From assembly GCF_000828915.1 (NCBI RefSeq), contig NZ_AP014569.1, positions 1,116,001 through 1,180,000 on the forward strand: a stretch of 64,000 bases of DNA. The letters are read 5' to 3'. Origin of the DNA: Serpentinimonas maccroryi (lineage in GTDB: Bacteria; Pseudomonadota; Gammaproteobacteria; Burkholderiales; Burkholderiaceae_C). The notes below the pieces were generated by a model that ran no database searches, was not told where the DNA came from, and was given only the letters and a program-made list of their open reading frames with translations. Shown piece by piece: positions 1 to 12,395 of this stretch; position 1 is the first letter of the stretch, and the number at the start of each line of letters is the position of its first letter. A program made the translations under genes and the position numbers.

Positions 1-751
1 AGTTCTGGCTGCAAATGAAGCCGCTCAGGTTGCCGATCAGGGCCCGGTGCGGGATCAGCGCGCCCTTGGGGTTGCCGGTGGTGCCGCTGGTGTAGATCAG
101 CAGCGCCGGGTCTTCGGCGCGGGTGTGCACCAGCGCGCATTCGGCGCTCGCCGCCTCCTGGACCGCAGCCCAGTCGATGACCTCGGGGTCTAGCGCCCCA
201 GTCAGGCCCAGCACGTGGCGCAGCGCCGGGCACTGGGCGCGCAAAGCCTGCACCAGCGCGCCGCTGTGCTGGTCCACCAGCGCCACGCTGGCGGCGCTGT
301 CTTGCAGCCGATACTCCAGTGCCTCGGGGCCAAACAGCTGCGACAGCGGCACCGCCACCGCCCCCAGCTGCAGCACCGCGATGTAGGCGACGGCGGTCTC
401 GAAGCGCTGCGGCAGCGCGATCGCCACCCGCTCGCCGCGCCGCACCCCGAGCAAGCGCAAGCCGTTCGAGAGCCGATTCGCGGCCTGCTGCAGCTCGGCG
501 TAGCTGTGGTGGCGCGGCTGGGCGCAGTCGGGGCCGTCGGCGATCACGGCGGTCTCGCTGGCGGTCTGCGCCTGCTCGGCCCAGCGCCGCGAGCAGGCTT
601 GGGCGATGTTGAAAAACTCCGGCACCTGCCAGTGAAAATCGGCGTGCACGGCGGCGTAGGAATCGGTTTGGGGCGGCTGTTTGGCCGCTCGGGTCGTAGT
701 CGATTGCTCGGGTTTTGTGCGTGGCTTGTCCGCTGTTTGACACCTAGGCAT
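1..751 (-). CDS. Acyl-CoA synthetase, AMP-binding family (N-terminal part, runs off left edge)
   Basis: This is the N-terminal 250 residues of an AMP-dependent acyl-CoA synthetase, which activates a carboxylic acid to its CoA thioester through an acyl-adenylate. The family P-loop [11 protein letters not shown] is at about residues 220-230, and upstream lies the usual N-terminal region (HWQVPEFFNIAQ, then GVRRGERVAIALPQ). The catalytic C-terminal domain is outside the window, so the substrate cannot be read. The ATG at 751 gives a low-complexity first 30 residues and leaves only 25 bases to the divergent hydrolase start at 777. A downstream start, for example a GTG just before HADFHWQVPEF, is therefore possible. 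It is a paralogue, not a copy, of the ligase at 61003-62640. Confidence 0.85.
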   Translation of the reverse strand, partial: MPRCQTADKPRTKPEQSTTTRAAKQPPQTDSYAAVHADFHWQVPEFFNIAQACSRRWAEQAQTASETAVIADGPDCAQPRHHSYAELQQAANRLSNGLRLLGVRRGERVAIALPQRFETAVAYIAVLQLGAVAVPLSQLFGPEALEYRLQDSAASVALVDQHSGALVQALRAQCPALRHVLGLTGALDPEVIDWAAVQEAASAECALVHTRAEDPALLIYTSGTTGNPKGALIPHRALIGNLSGFICSQN

Positions 752-776
752 GGCTGGTCTCCTGATAATCCCTGCA

Positions 777-1760
777 ATGTACTCAATCCGCCACCCCAGC
801 CACAGCCTGTATTTGCCCCTGCGTGGGTTCCGCCACCACCTGCGCCAGTGGGGCCAGCACCGGCCGGACGCCACGCCGCTGCTGCTGTTGCACGGCTGGA
901 TGGATGTCTCGGCCTCGTGGCAGTTCATGGTCGATGCCCTGCCCCCTGCTTGGTTGGCCGAGCGCCTGATCGTTGCCCCAGACTGGCGCGGCTTTGGCCA
1001 CTCGCGCCCGCTGGAGTGCGCCACCGCCTCCGACCCGCTCGCCTACGGCAGCGCCGACCACTACCAGTTTGCCGACTATCTGGCCGACCTCGACGCCCTG
1101 ATCGCGCACCTCAACGCCGAGCTGGGCCGCCCCGCCGGGGCTGCCTTCGACGTGGTGGGCCACAGCATGGGAGGCAACGTGGCCATGCTCTACGCCGGCG
1201 TGAGGCCGGCGCTGGTGCGCCGCCTGGTGAACGTGGAAGGCTTTGGCATGCCAGCCAGCCAGCCCGAGCAAGCCCCGCAGCGCTACGCGCGCTGGCTCGA
1301 TGAAATCGACGCACTGCGCCAGGGCACGCTGGCGCTCAAAAGCTACACCGGCGCGCAAGCCGTGGCGCAGCGCTTGCGCAAAACCAACCCCCGCCTCGCA
1401 CCCGAGAAATCCGACTGGTTGGCCAGCCATTGGGCCGCGCCCGACGCCAGCGGCCAGTGGCAGGTGCTGGGCCATGCGGCGCACAAAATCGTCAACCCGC
1501 ACCTGTACCGGGCCGACGAGGTGCTGGCGGTTTGGCGCTGCATCCGCGCTCCGCTGCTGGTGGTCGAGGCCCAAGCCGACAGCCTAGGCCAGTGGTACCG
1601 CCAAGGCGAATACACCCGCGACCAGTTCCACCAGCGCCTGCAAGCCGCGCAGCCCCAGTGCCGCATCGAGCAGTTGCCCGACGCCGGCCACATGCTGCAC
1701 CACGACCAACCGGCGGCCTTGGCCGCTTTGTTGCAGGCATTTTTTGCCGATGGGGCCTGA
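777..1760 (+). CDS. Alpha/beta hydrolase
   Basis: An alpha/beta-fold hydrolase of 327 residues from the ATG at 777; substrate unknown. The oxyanion-loop motif LLLHGWMD lies near the N-terminus. The nucleophile elbow GHSMGGN places the catalytic Ser at about residue 130. An Asp in VVEAQADSLGQW and a His in DAGHMLHHDQP complete the triad. An in-frame ATG at 750 would add nine residues but overlaps the divergent ligase start, so 777 is preferred. The gene is followed 89 bases later by prfB. Proteins of this type act on small esters, lactones or thioesters, and nothing here narrows it further. Confidence 0.85.
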   Translation: MYSIRHPSHSLYLPLRGFRHHLRQWGQHRPDATPLLLLHGWMDVSASWQFMVDALPPAWLAERLIVAPDWRGFGHSRPLECATASDPLAYGSADHYQFADYLADLDALIAHLNAELGRPAGAAFDVVGHSMGGNVAMLYAGVRPALVRRLVNVEGFGMPASQPEQAPQRYARWLDEIDALRQGTLALKSYTGAQAVAQRLRKTNPRLAPEKSDWLASHWAAPDASGQWQVLGHAAHKIVNPHLYRADEVLAVWRCIRAPLLVVEAQADSLGQWYRQGEYTRDQFHQRLQAAQPQCRIEQLPDAGHMLHHDQPAALAALLQAFFADGA

Positions 1761-1849
1761 GAGGGCAGCCTGCGGAGGCCTTTGGCGCGGCAGCGGCGCT
1801 TGCCGCATGAGAAAATGCGCGTTTTACCCGAATGCCCACGCCACCGATC

Positions 1850-2954
1850 ATGGATGCCGAACAACAAAACGCCCTCTCTGCCCTGCTTGCCGACCTGAGC
1901 GCGCGCACGCTCGAGCTGCGGAGGTATCTTTGACTACGATGCCAAAGCCCTGAAACTGTCCGAAGTCGAAAGCGCGCTCGAAGACCCGACGGTCTGGAAC
2001 AACCCCAAGCGCGCCCAAGAGCTGGGCAAAGAAAAACGCAGCCTCGAGAACGTGGTGCACGTGCTGGACCAAATCGGGCGCGATCTGGCCGACCACTCCG
2101 AGCTGTTCGAGCTCGCCGCCGCCGACGCCGACACCGAGGCCCTAGCCACTATCGAAGCCGAAGCGGCGGGCTTGCGCGCCCAAGTCGAGCAACTCGAATT
2201 CCGGCGCATGTTCAACCAGCCCGCTGACCCGCTCAACTGCTTCCTCGACATCCAGGCCGGCGCCGGCGGCACCGAGGCCTGCGACTGGGCCAGCATGTTG
2301 CTGCGCCAGTACCTGCGCTACGCCGAGCGCAAGGGCTTTACCACCACGATCGAAGACGAAACCGCGGGCGACAGCGCCGGCATCAAGGGCGCCAGCATCA
2401 AGATCGAGGGCGACTACGCCTTTGGCCTGCTGCGCAGCGAAACCGGCGTTCACCGACTGGTGCGCAAAAGCCCCTTCGACTCTTCGGGCGGGCGCCACAC
2501 CTCGTTCGCCTCGGTGTTCGTTTACCCTGAAATCGACGACTCGATCGAGATCGACATCAACCCCGCCGACGTGCGCACCGACACCTACCGCGCCAGCGGC
2601 GCCGGCGGCCAGCACATCAACAAAACCGATTCGGCCGTGCGCTTGACGCACCTCCCCACCGGCATCGTGGTGCAATGCCAAGACAGCCGCAGCCAGCACA
2701 GCAACCGCGACCTGGCTTGGCAGCGGCTGCGCTCGCGCCTCTACGACCACGAGATGCGCAAACGCATGGAAGCGCAGCAAAAGCTCGAAGACAGCAAGAC
2801 CGACGTCGGCTGGGGCCACCAGATCCGCTCCTACGTGCTCGATCAGAGCCGCATCAAAGACCTGCGCACCAACGTCGAAATCTCGAACACCCAAAAAGTG
2901 CTCGACGGCGACCTAGACCCCTTCATCGAAGCCGCGCTCAAACAAGGCGTCTAA
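1850..2954 (+). CDS. prfB: Peptide chain release factor 2, expressed by programmed +1 frameshift
   Basis: RF2 recognises UGA and UAA stop codons and triggers peptide release on the ribosome. The zero frame opens at ATG 1850 and encodes 27 residues ending ELRRYL, then meets TGA at 1931. Shifting +1 at CTT TGA C moves decoding to GAC at 1932 and continues for 340 codons to the TAA at 2952, giving 367 residues, normal for RF2. The anticodon-like tripeptide SPF ([10 protein letters not shown]) and the hydrolysis motif GGQ ([18 protein letters not shown]) are both present. Expression is autoregulated: low RF2 favours the frameshift. pepN follows rather than the lysS found next to prfB in enterics. 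Confidence 0.97.
1920..1934 (+). promoter_or_regulatory. prfB programmed +1 frameshift site
   Basis: GGAGG, an internal Shine-Dalgarno-like sequence, is followed by TAT CTT TGA C. The slippery CTT followed by the poorly terminating TGA C is the classic RF2 autoregulatory signal. The downstream frame is open immediately after the shift. Confidence 0.95.
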
Positions 2955-3035
2955 AAAACTCAGCGTCGAATAGACTGATCTGCCCCCAACTGCTGTCCCC
3001 ATTGCGGCCTCAACTGCCCCCCAAAGAAAGCCACC

Positions 3036-5768
3036 ATGACCCTGCGTGAAGGCCTTGCCACCGTGGTGCTGCGCCACGACTACACCGCCCCGGCCTACCT
3101 GATCGACCGCGTCGATCTGAGCCTGGACCTCGACCCGGTCAAAACCCGCGTGCTCAACCGCATGCAATTGCGGCGCAACCCGGCCGTGACGCCGCAGCCG
3201 CTGCGCCTCGACGGCACCGACCTGAACCTGGCGCGGGTGCTGCTCAACGGCGCTGGCTGCAGCTTCAGGCTCGACGCCGGCCAACTGGTGCTGGAAAACC
3301 TGCCCGCCGGCCCCGATCCCTTCGAGCTCGAAATTTTCACCACCTGCTGCCCAGAGAAAAACACCCACCTGATGGGCCTGTACCTGAGCCAAGGCACCTT
3401 TTTCACCCAGTGCGAGGCCGAGGGCTTTCGCCGCATCAGCTACTTCCTCGATCGGCCCGACGTCATGGCGCGGTATCGCGTCACGTTGCGCGCCCACCAA
3501 GCCGCCTACCCGGTGCTGCTGTCCAACGGCAACCTGGTCGAGCACGGCGCGCTCGAAGGCGGGCGCCACTACGCGGTCTGGGACGACCCGCACCCCAAGC
3601 CCAGCTACCTGTTCGCCCTGGTGGCGGGCAAGCTGGTGCAGCGCGAGCAAAAAATCATCAGCCGCAGTGGGAAGCCGCACACGCTGCAGATTTATGTGCG
3701 CGCCGGCGACCTCGACAAAACCGAGCACGCCATGCAGTCGCTCATGGCCGCCATCGCTTGGGACGAGGCGCGCTTTGGCCTGCCGTTGGACCTCGAGCGC
3801 TTCATGATCGTGGCCACCAGCGACTTCAACATGGGCGCGATGGAGAACAAGGGCCTCAACATCTTCAACACCAAATACGTGCTCGCCAGCCCGGCCAGCG
3901 CCACCGACGCCGACTACGCCCACGTCGAGAGCGTGGTCGCGCACGAGTACCTGCACAACTGGAGCGGCAACCGCGTCACCTGCCGCGACTGGTTCCAGCT
4001 CAGCCTCAAAGAGGGGCTGACGGTGTTCCGGGATCAAGAATTCAGCCAGGACATGGCCGCCAGCGCCTCGGCGCGCGCGGTCAAGCGCATCGAAGACGTG
4101 CGCGTGCTGCGCAGCAGTCAGTTTGCCGAAGACGCCGGCCCGATGGCGCACCCGGTGCGCCCCGACCAATACGCCGAGATCAACAATTTCTACACCCTCA
4201 CGGTCTATGAAAAAGGGGCCGAGGTGGTGCGCATGATGCAGACCCTGGTCAGCGACGCGGCGCTCGACCCGCTCGGGCGCGCTGGTTTTGCGCGCGGCCT
4301 CAAGCTCTATTTCGAGCGCCACGACGGCCAAGCCGTGACCTGCGACGACTTTGCCCAGGCCATGGCCGACGCCAACCCCGGCAGCGCGCTGGCCACGCAG
4401 CTCGAAGCCTTCAAGCGCTGGTACGCCCAAGCCGGCACCCCACGGGTGCAGGCCAACGCCCAGTTCGACCCGGCCCTGGGCCAGTACACGCTCGAGCTGC
4501 GCCAGCACTGCCCGGCCACGCCGGGCCAGCCGCACAAAGAGCCGTTCGTGATCCCGGTGGCGCTCGGGCTGCTGGCCGCCGATGGCCGCGCCCTGCCCCT
4601 GCAGCTCGAAGGCGAAAGCCAGGCCACAGGCACCAGCCGCACCCTGGTGTTGAGCGCGCCGGTGCAGCGCTTCGTGTTCACCGGGCTGGTGGGCCTGGAG
4701 CACGCCCCCATTCCCTCGCTGCTGCGCAGCTTTAGCGCCCCGGTGATTTTGCACACCGAGCTCGACGCCGATGCGCTGCGCACCCTGCTGGCGCACGACA
4801 GCGACGCCTTCAACCGCTGGGAAGCCGGCCAGCTGCTCATGCTGCGCCAGATGCTGGCCGCCCTGCACGCCAGCGGCCCGGTGCGCCCCGATGTGCTCGA
4901 TGCGGCCACGCTCGAGGCCTTGCGCGCCGTGCTGCGCCACCCCGAGCTCGATCCGGCCTTCAAAGCGCTGCTGCTCACCGCCCCCAGCGAGGCCTACTTG
5001 GCCGAGCAGGTGCAGCAAGTGGACCCGCCGCGCATCCATGCCGTGCGCCTGAGCGTGCGCAGCCAGCTCGCGCAAGCGCTCCATGCCGACTGGGTCTGGG
5101 CCTTCGAGGCCCACCCCACCGAAGGCGCCTACCGTCCCGATGCGGTCTCAAGCGCCCGCCGCGACTTGACCGGGCTGGCGCTGAATATGTTGTGCCTAGC
5201 CGCGCGCGCCAGCGGCGACGCGGTCTGGCCCGGCAAAGCCTACCAGCGCTGCAAAGACGCCGCCCACATGACCGAGCTGCACCAGTCGCTGCAAGCGCTG
5301 CTGCACAGCGGCCATGCGCTGGCCGAACCGGCGCTCGAGCGCATGCACCAGCGCCACCGGCACGACGATCTGGTGTTGGACAAATGGTTTGCCCTGCAAG
5401 CCAGCGCCCCGGATTTTGACGGCACCCTGCTGGCGCGCGTGCAAGCGCTGCTGCACCACCCCGACTTCAAACTGCGCAACCCGAACCGCGCGCGCAGCCT
5501 GATCGGCAGCTTTTGCCACGCCAACCCGGCCGCCCTGCACCGCCCGGACGGCGCCGGTTACGCCTTCTGGCGCGCGCGCGTACTCGAAATCGACGCCTTC
5601 AACCCGCAGGTGGCGGCGCGGCTGGCGCGCGCCATCGAGCGCTGGCAGCCGCTGGTCGAACCCTACCGCAGCGCGGCGCGCAAGGCGCTGTCGGATGTGG
5701 CGCAGCACCCCGGCCTGAGCCCCGATGTGCTCGAAATCGTCACCCGCGCCTTGGCCGCAGAGGCTTAA
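3036..5768 (+). CDS. pepN: Aminopeptidase N (M1 family)
   Basis: A zinc metallo-aminopeptidase of 910 residues that removes N-terminal amino acids from peptides in the cytoplasm. The M1 exopeptidase motif GAMEN is at residues 267-271. The zinc site HEYLHNW has His303, Glu304 and His307, with the third ligand Glu in the following [13 protein letters not shown]. The long C-terminal helical region typical of the E. coli PepN type is present, and overall length is close to the usual 870-900. The start at 3036 is preceded by a weak GAAAG. It is 81 bases downstream of prfB and may be read with it. Confidence 0.97.
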   Translation: MTLREGLATVVLRHDYTAPAYLIDRVDLSLDLDPVKTRVLNRMQLRRNPAVTPQPLRLDGTDLNLARVLLNGAGCSFRLDAGQLVLENLPAGPDPFELEIFTTCCPEKNTHLMGLYLSQGTFFTQCEAEGFRRISYFLDRPDVMARYRVTLRAHQAAYPVLLSNGNLVEHGALEGGRHYAVWDDPHPKPSYLFALVAGKLVQREQKIISRSGKPHTLQIYVRAGDLDKTEHAMQSLMAAIAWDEARFGLPLDLERFMIVATSDFNMGAMENKGLNIFNTKYVLASPASATDADYAHVESVVAHEYLHNWSGNRVTCRDWFQLSLKEGLTVFRDQEFSQDMAASASARAVKRIEDVRVLRSSQFAEDAGPMAHPVRPDQYAEINNFYTLTVYEKGAEVVRMMQTLVSDAALDPLGRAGFARGLKLYFERHDGQAVTCDDFAQAMADANPGSALATQLEAFKRWYAQAGTPRVQANAQFDPALGQYTLELRQHCPATPGQPHKEPFVIPVALGLLAADGRALPLQLEGESQATGTSRTLVLSAPVQRFVFTGLVGLEHAPIPSLLRSFSAPVILHTELDADALRTLLAHDSDAFNRWEAGQLLMLRQMLAALHASGPVRPDVLDAATLEALRAVLRHPELDPAFKALLLTAPSEAYLAEQVQQVDPPRIHAVRLSVRSQLAQALHADWVWAFEAHPTEGAYRPDAVSSARRDLTGLALNMLCLAARASGDAVWPGKAYQRCKDAAHMTELHQSLQALLHSGHALAEPALERMHQRHRHDDLVLDKWFALQASAPDFDGTLLARVQALLHHPDFKLRNPNRARSLIGSFCHANPAALHRPDGAGYAFWRARVLEIDAFNPQVAARLARAIERWQPLVEPYRSAARKALSDVAQHPGLSPDVLEIVTRALAAEA

Positions 5769-5817
5769 ACTCAGGCTGCCAAACCGCCCGCCCATCCCAC
5801 CCAAACCAAGCTGCGCC

Positions 5818-6870
5818 ATGAGCCCTCGCACCTCCCTCACCCGCTACCTGATCGAGCAACAGCGCGTACACGGCAGCATCCCGCCTGAGCTGCGGCTGCT
5901 GATCGAGGTGGTGGCGCGCGCCTGCAAGCGCATCGCCATCAGCGTCAACAAAGGCGCGCTGGGCGAGGTGCTGGGCAGCGCCGGCAGCGAAAACGTGCAG
6001 GGCGAGGTGCAAAAAAAGCTCGACCTGATCGCCAACGAGGTGCTGATCGAGGCCAACGAATGGGGCGGCCACCTCGCGGCCATGGCTTCCGAAGAGATGG
6101 ACGGCATCTACGCCGTGCCCAACCGCTACCCCAAAGGCGAATACCTGCTGCTGTTCGACCCGCTCGACGGCTCGAGCAACATCGACGTCAACGTCAGCAT
6201 CGGCACCATTTTTTCGGTGCTCCGCCGCCACAACGACGACCCGCTGCGCATCGAGCCGGTGGCCGAATCCGACTTCCTGCAACCCGGCGCGCAACAGGTG
6301 GCGGCGGGCTACTGCATCTACGGCCCGCAGACCACGCTGGTGCTCACCGTGGGCAACGGCGTGGCCCTGTTCACCCTCGAGCGCGAACAGGGCTCGTGGG
6401 TGCTGACCCAAGACGGCGTGCAGATTCCGCCCGAGACCAAAGAATTCGCCATCAACATGAGCAACATGCGCCACTGGGACGCACCCGTGCGGCGCTACAT
6501 CGACGAATGCCTGCAAGGCCGCGAAGGCCCGCGCGGCAAAGACTTCAACATGCGCTGGGTGGCCTCGATGGTGGCCGACGTGCACCGCATCCTGTGCCGC
6601 GGCGGTGTGTTTTTGTACCCTTGGGACAAGCGCGAACCCGACAAACCCGGCAAACTGCGCCTGCTCTACGAGGCCAACCCGATGGGCTGGATCGTCGAGC
6701 AAGCCGGCGGCGCCGCCAGCACCGGGCGCGGGCGCATCCTCGACCTGGTACCGCACAGCCTGCACCAGCGCGTGAGCGTGATCTTGGGTTCGCGCAACGA
6801 AGTCGAGCGCATCGAGCGCTGCCACCTCGAGCATGCGACCGCTGCGCCGCCGCCGGTCACGCTTGCTTAA
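5818..6870 (+). CDS. fbp: Fructose-1,6-bisphosphatase class 1
   Basis: Hydrolyses fructose 1,6-bisphosphate to fructose 6-phosphate in gluconeogenesis and, in autotrophs, the Calvin cycle. The 350-residue product has the metal-binding motif [10 protein letters not shown] at about residues 114-123, with Glu ligands upstream in ASEEMDGI. The sugar-phosphate-binding region ([20 protein letters not shown]) is also intact. The ATG at 5818 gives the expected N-terminus [15 protein letters not shown]. The reading frame is open upstream to 5725, but that stretch overlaps pepN. Spacing to pepN is 49 bases. Confidence 0.96.
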   Translation: MSPRTSLTRYLIEQQRVHGSIPPELRLLIEVVARACKRIAISVNKGALGEVLGSAGSENVQGEVQKKLDLIANEVLIEANEWGGHLAAMASEEMDGIYAVPNRYPKGEYLLLFDPLDGSSNIDVNVSIGTIFSVLRRHNDDPLRIEPVAESDFLQPGAQQVAAGYCIYGPQTTLVLTVGNGVALFTLEREQGSWVLTQDGVQIPPETKEFAINMSNMRHWDAPVRRYIDECLQGREGPRGKDFNMRWVASMVADVHRILCRGGVFLYPWDKREPDKPGKLRLLYEANPMGWIVEQAGGAASTGRGRILDLVPHSLHQRVSVILGSRNEVERIERCHLEHATAAPPPVTLA

Positions 6871-6925
6871 AATGGCCCGCGCCATTGCCCTGTCTGCCCC
6901 CGCCACCCTTCACACGCCACACCCC

Positions 6926-7141
6926 ATGTCCATCTTTGCCCGCCCGCACTACCGCTCCGACGCCACCGAGTTTCTGGACGCGCTCAAAGGCCGCCAGCCC
7001 GAGCTCGAGGCGCAACAGCGCCAAGGCCGCGCCTTGCTGTGGGACAAGCCAGTTGACCGCCAATTCTGGCAGCAGGCCAACGCCGCCAAGGTGGCGCAAA
7101 AGCCCTACGTCTATCAAACCGAGCCCACGCTCAAAGGCTGA
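6926..7141 (+). CDS. DUF3460-like small conserved protein
   Basis: A 71-residue protein beginning MSIFARPHYRSDATEFLDAL and containing QQRQGRALLWDKP and VAQKPYVYQTE, which I recognise from memory as the Burkholderiales DUF3460 family. No function is known, and no signal peptide or membrane segment is visible. In related genomes I recall the family directly before scpA, as here, so it may be part of that transcription unit. The frame is open upstream to 6833, but that part overlaps fbp and is unlike the family. Confidence 0.8.
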   Translation: MSIFARPHYRSDATEFLDALKGRQPELEAQQRQGRALLWDKPVDRQFWQQANAAKVAQKPYVYQTEPTLKG

Positions 7142-7216
7142 GCCTGCAGGCCTTGTAGGCGTTGCCGGCCCTGCAGCAGCACCTAGGGGCCCTTCAGCTG
7201 GGTCGTCCGCGCACCG

Positions 7217-8041
7217 ATGAGCCTTGCACCCAGCGACAGCACCGCGCTCGCGCGCCTCTACGGCGAACCGCTGTTTGCGCTGCCGCCCGACTTGTACATC
7301 CCGCCCGATGCCTTGGCGGTGTTCCTCGACGCCTTCGAGGGGCCGCTGGATCTGCTGCTGTACCTGATTCGCAGGCAAAACTTCAACATCCTCGACATTC
7401 CGATGGCCCAGCTCACGCGCCAGTATCTGGGCTACGTCGAGCAGGTGCGCGCGCACAACCTCGAGCTGGCCGGCGAATACCTGCTCATGGCGGCGCTGCT
7501 GATCGAGATCAAATCGCGCCTGCTGCTGCCGCCCAAACGCAGCAGCCCCGAAGCCGAAACCGCAGACCCGCGCGCCGAACTGGTGCGCCGGTTGCTGGAA
7601 TACGAACAGGTCAAGCTGGCGGCACAGCGCATCGAGGCCCTGCCGCAGCACGGGCGCGACTTCTGGTACGCCCAAGCCACTCTGGCTGCAGCCGCGCCCG
7701 CCGCCCCGGTCTGGCCCAGCGTCGATGCCGCCGAGCTGGCGCAAGCCTGGGTCGCCCTGCTGCAGCGCGCGCGCCTAGTGCAAAGCCACCGCATCGAGCG
7801 CCCGCAGTTGAGCGTGCGCGCCTTCATGAGCCAGTTGCTGCGCCAGCTGCAGCCGCGCCGCTTTGCCGAATTTGGCGAACTGCTCGAACCCGCGCGAGGT
7901 GTTGCGGCGCTGATCGTGAGCTTCATCGCGCTGCTCGAACTCAGCCGCGAAGGGCTGGTCGAGCTCACCCAAGCCAGCGCCTATGCGCCCATTTACGTGC
8001 GCTTGAGCCCGAGCAGCCACACCGGCCCGGACACTGTGTAA
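7217..8041 (+). CDS. scpA: Segregation and condensation protein A
   Basis: ScpA is the kleisin subunit of the SMC-ScpA-ScpB condensin that compacts and segregates the chromosome. The 274-residue product has the diagnostic N-terminal segment FEGPLDLLLYLIRRQNFNI and the following IPMAQLTRQYLGYV, which contacts the SMC neck. A C-terminal winged-helix-like region ends in YVRLSP. No scpB is in the window. It follows the DUF3460-like gene by 75 bases and precedes nadB by 37 bases. Confidence 0.93.
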   Translation: MSLAPSDSTALARLYGEPLFALPPDLYIPPDALAVFLDAFEGPLDLLLYLIRRQNFNILDIPMAQLTRQYLGYVEQVRAHNLELAGEYLLMAALLIEIKSRLLLPPKRSSPEAETADPRAELVRRLLEYEQVKLAAQRIEALPQHGRDFWYAQATLAAAAPAAPVWPSVDAAELAQAWVALLQRARLVQSHRIERPQLSVRAFMSQLLRQLQPRRFAEFGELLEPARGVAALIVSFIALLELSREGLVELTQASAYAPIYVRLSPSSHTGPDTV

Positions 8042-8078
8042 CATCCACCCCCTGCCCCACACTGCGCCAGACCGCACC

Positions 8079-9713
8079 ATGACCCAGCCCCCACCACCCG
8101 CCGGCGCCGCCACGCTCGCCTTCGACGTGCTGATCGTCGGCAGCGGCTTGGCCGGCTTGGCCACCGCGCTGCTGCTGCCCAGCCACTTGCGCATCGCCAT
8201 CCTGACCAAGCGCACCATCGAAGACGGCTCCAGCGGTTGGGCGCAAGGCGGCATCGCCGCCGTGCTGGCCGCCGACGACAGCTTCCAAGCCCACATCGAC
8301 GACACCTTGGTGGCCGGCGCGGGCTTGTGCGACCTGGCTGCCACCCGCTTCACGGTCGAGAACGCGCCTGCGGCCATCGACTGGCTGCGCCAGATGGGCA
8401 CGCGCTTCACCCTGCACGAGGGCGGGCTGCACCTGACGCGCGAGGGCGGCCACAGCCACCGGCGCATCGTGCACGCCGCCGACGCCACCGGCGCTGCGGT
8501 GCAGCAAACGCTGATCGAGCGCGTGCGCGCCGCCCCCAACATCCACGTGTTCCAGACCCACAACCTGGTGGACTTGATCCTGAGCGACCGCCACGCCACC
8601 ACGCCCACTTGGCCCAGCCGGCGCTGCCTGGGCGCCTACGCCTTTGACGAAAGCGCCGACGAGGTGCAGGCCTTCGTGGCCCCGCACACCGTGCTGTGCA
8701 CCGGCGGCGCGGGCAAAGTCTATTTGTACACCTCGAACCCCGACACCGCCACCGGCGACGGCATCGCCGCCGCCTGGCGCGCCGGCTGCCGCGTGGCCAA
8801 CATGGAGTTCATCCAGTTCCACCCCACCTGCCTGTACCACCCAAAAGCCAAAAGCTTTTTGATCAGCGAAGCGGTGCGCGGCGAAGGCGGCCGGCTGCTG
8901 CTGCCCGCGGCGCACGGTGGGCGCCGCTTCATGCCCGATCACGACCCGCGCGCCGAACTGGCCCCGCGCGACGTGGTGGCGCGCGCCATCGACTTCGAGA
9001 TGAAAAAACACGGCCTGGACTGCGTCTATCTCGACATCTCGCACCAGAGCCCGGCGTTTTTGCAGGAGCACTTCCCCAACATCTTGGCGCGCTGTGCCGA
9101 GCTGGGCATCGACATCACGCGCGAGCCGATCCCGGTGGTGCCGGCGGCCCACTACACCTGCGGCGGTGTGCTCACCGATTTGCGCGCGCGCACCGACCTG
9201 GCTGGCCTGTACGCCGTGGGTGAAGCCAGCTGCACCGGGTTGCACGGTGCCAACCGGCTGGCCAGCAACTCGCTGCTCGAATGCCTGGTGTTTGCCCGCG
9301 CCGCCGTGGACGACATCGTGGCCGCGCCCACCACCGCCCTGCCCCCAGTGCGCCCGTGGGACACCAGCCGCGTCAGCGACGCCGACGAACAGGTGGTGAT
9401 CGCCCACAACTGGGACGAACTGCGCCGCTTTATGTGGGACTACGTCGGCATCGTGCGCACCGACAAGCGGCTCGAGCGCGCCGCGCGCCGCATCGCGCTG
9501 CTGCGCACCGAAATTCTGGAGTTCTACCGCAGCTTTCACCTCACGCGCGACCTGCTGGAGCTGCGCAACTTGGTCGAAGTGGCCGATTTGATCGTGCGCA
9601 GCGCCCAAGCGCGCCACGAAAGCCGCGGCCTGCACTACAGCCTAGACCACCCGCACACCCTAGCGGAGGCGCGACCCACCGTGCTCGACCCAGCCGCCCG
9701 AGCGCGCAGCTAG
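8079..9713 (+). CDS. nadB: L-aspartate oxidase
   Basis: Oxidises L-aspartate to iminoaspartate with FAD, the first step of NAD biosynthesis; NadA on the opposite strand (12396-13493) uses the product. The 544-residue protein opens with the FAD dinucleotide fold VLIVGSGLAGLATALLL and has SSGWAQGGIAAVL and FHPTCLYHP. The second FAD segment GLYAVGEASCTGLHGANRLASN is cut here to its core GEASCTGLHGANRLASNSLL. The C-terminal helical domain of the succinate dehydrogenase/fumarate reductase flavoprotein superfamily is present. It faces panD convergently. Confidence 0.96.
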   Translation: MTQPPPPAGAATLAFDVLIVGSGLAGLATALLLPSHLRIAILTKRTIEDGSSGWAQGGIAAVLAADDSFQAHIDDTLVAGAGLCDLAATRFTVENAPAAIDWLRQMGTRFTLHEGGLHLTREGGHSHRRIVHAADATGAAVQQTLIERVRAAPNIHVFQTHNLVDLILSDRHATTPTWPSRRCLGAYAFDESADEVQAFVAPHTVLCTGGAGKVYLYTSNPDTATGDGIAAAWRAGCRVANMEFIQFHPTCLYHPKAKSFLISEAVRGEGGRLLLPAAHGGRRFMPDHDPRAELAPRDVVARAIDFEMKKHGLDCVYLDISHQSPAFLQEHFPNILARCAELGIDITREPIPVVPAAHYTCGGVLTDLRARTDLAGLYAVGEASCTGLHGANRLASNSLLECLVFARAAVDDIVAAPTTALPPVRPWDTSRVSDADEQVVIAHNWDELRRFMWDYVGIVRTDKRLERAARRIALLRTEILEFYRSFHLTRDLLELRNLVEVADLIVRSAQARHESRGLHYSLDHPHTLAEARPTVLDPAARARS

Positions 9714-9721
9714 TGCACCGG

Positions 9722-9763
9722 GCCTAAGCCCCGCTGCCTGTTTGGGTGGGGCGTGGCTTAGGC
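9722..9763. terminator. Possible bidirectional terminator between nadB and panD
   Basis: The arms GCCTAAGCC (9722-9730) and GGCTTAGGC (9755-9763) are perfectly complementary across a 24-base loop, between two convergent genes. No clear T tract follows on either side, so this is a hairpin in the right place rather than a proven intrinsic terminator. Confidence 0.45.
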
Positions 9764-9828
9764 GGCTGGAGCGGTTTTCGCGGTTTAGGCAGGCATGCGT
9801 GCACTCGCCCACCAGCCTCTTTAGGCTC

Positions 9829-10209
9829 TTAAAGCGCCTGCGTAGCCACGTGGTGGCGCAAGGCGGTTTGGCGGTTGTGCTCATCGACAAACACCAGTTG
9901 CGGCTCGTGGCGGGCGATGTGGTCTTCGTGCACCTGCGCGTAGGCGGCGATGATCACCAGATCGCCCACCGCCGCCCGGCGCGCCGCCGAGCCGTTGAGC
10001 GAGATCATGCCGCTGCCGCGCTCGCCCTTGATAGCGTAGGTGACCAAGCGCTCGCCGTTGTTGACGTTCCAGATGTGGATCTGCTCGTTCTCGCACAGGT
10101 TGGCGGCTTCGAGCAGGTTTTCGTCGATGGCGCACGAGCCCTCGTAGTGCAGCTCGCAGTGGGTGACGGCGGCGCGGTGGATTTTGGATTTGAGCAGGGT
10201 GCGAAACAT
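9829..10209 (-). CDS. panD: Aspartate 1-decarboxylase proenzyme
   Basis: Pyruvoyl-dependent enzyme that makes beta-alanine from aspartate for pantothenate and CoA synthesis. The 126-residue proenzyme has the self-cleavage site Gly24-Ser25 within HYEGSCAID; the new N-terminal Ser becomes the pyruvoyl group. Catalytic neighbours [15 protein letters not shown] and INVN-like WNVNNGER are present. MFRTLLKSK at 10209 is the canonical start, and an upstream ATG three codons earlier (10218) is also possible. It is the last gene of the minus-strand series nadA-thiC-panD, 102 bases after thiC. panB and panC are not in the window. Confidence 0.95.
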   Translation of the reverse strand: MFRTLLKSKIHRAAVTHCELHYEGSCAIDENLLEAANLCENEQIHIWNVNNGERLVTYAIKGERGSGMISLNGSAARRAAVGDLVIIAAYAQVHEDHIARHEPQLVFVDEHNRQTALRHHVATQAL

Positions 10210-10311
10210 GGGATACAACTCCGTGTGGCGCGGTAAATGGCCACAAAACCGGCGCGATTGTGACAGAAAGCGCGCCGCTTGCGTCAGCCTAGGCGGTTGA
10301 GCCCAGCCTCT

Positions 10312-12261
<1,950 letters not shown>

Positions 12262-12395
12262 CTAGAAAAATGTGCAAACGCTGGGTAGAACGCTATTATC
12301 GAAGCCCGGGAGCGACCGCTGCAACTAAGGGCCTTTGCTGCACAGGATCTAACCCCTGCCGCCAATCCACCTGCTGCCAGTCAGGCTGCTGCCGC

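Noticed and set aside
2913-5114. 733-residue open frame antisense to pepN
   Set aside because: It has Ala/Gly/Val/His-rich low-complexity composition with no domain motifs, and mirrors codon bias of the strongly supported pepN.
7965-9635. 556-residue open frame antisense to nadB
   Set aside because: A shadow of nadB in GC-rich DNA; no recognisable motif or start signal.
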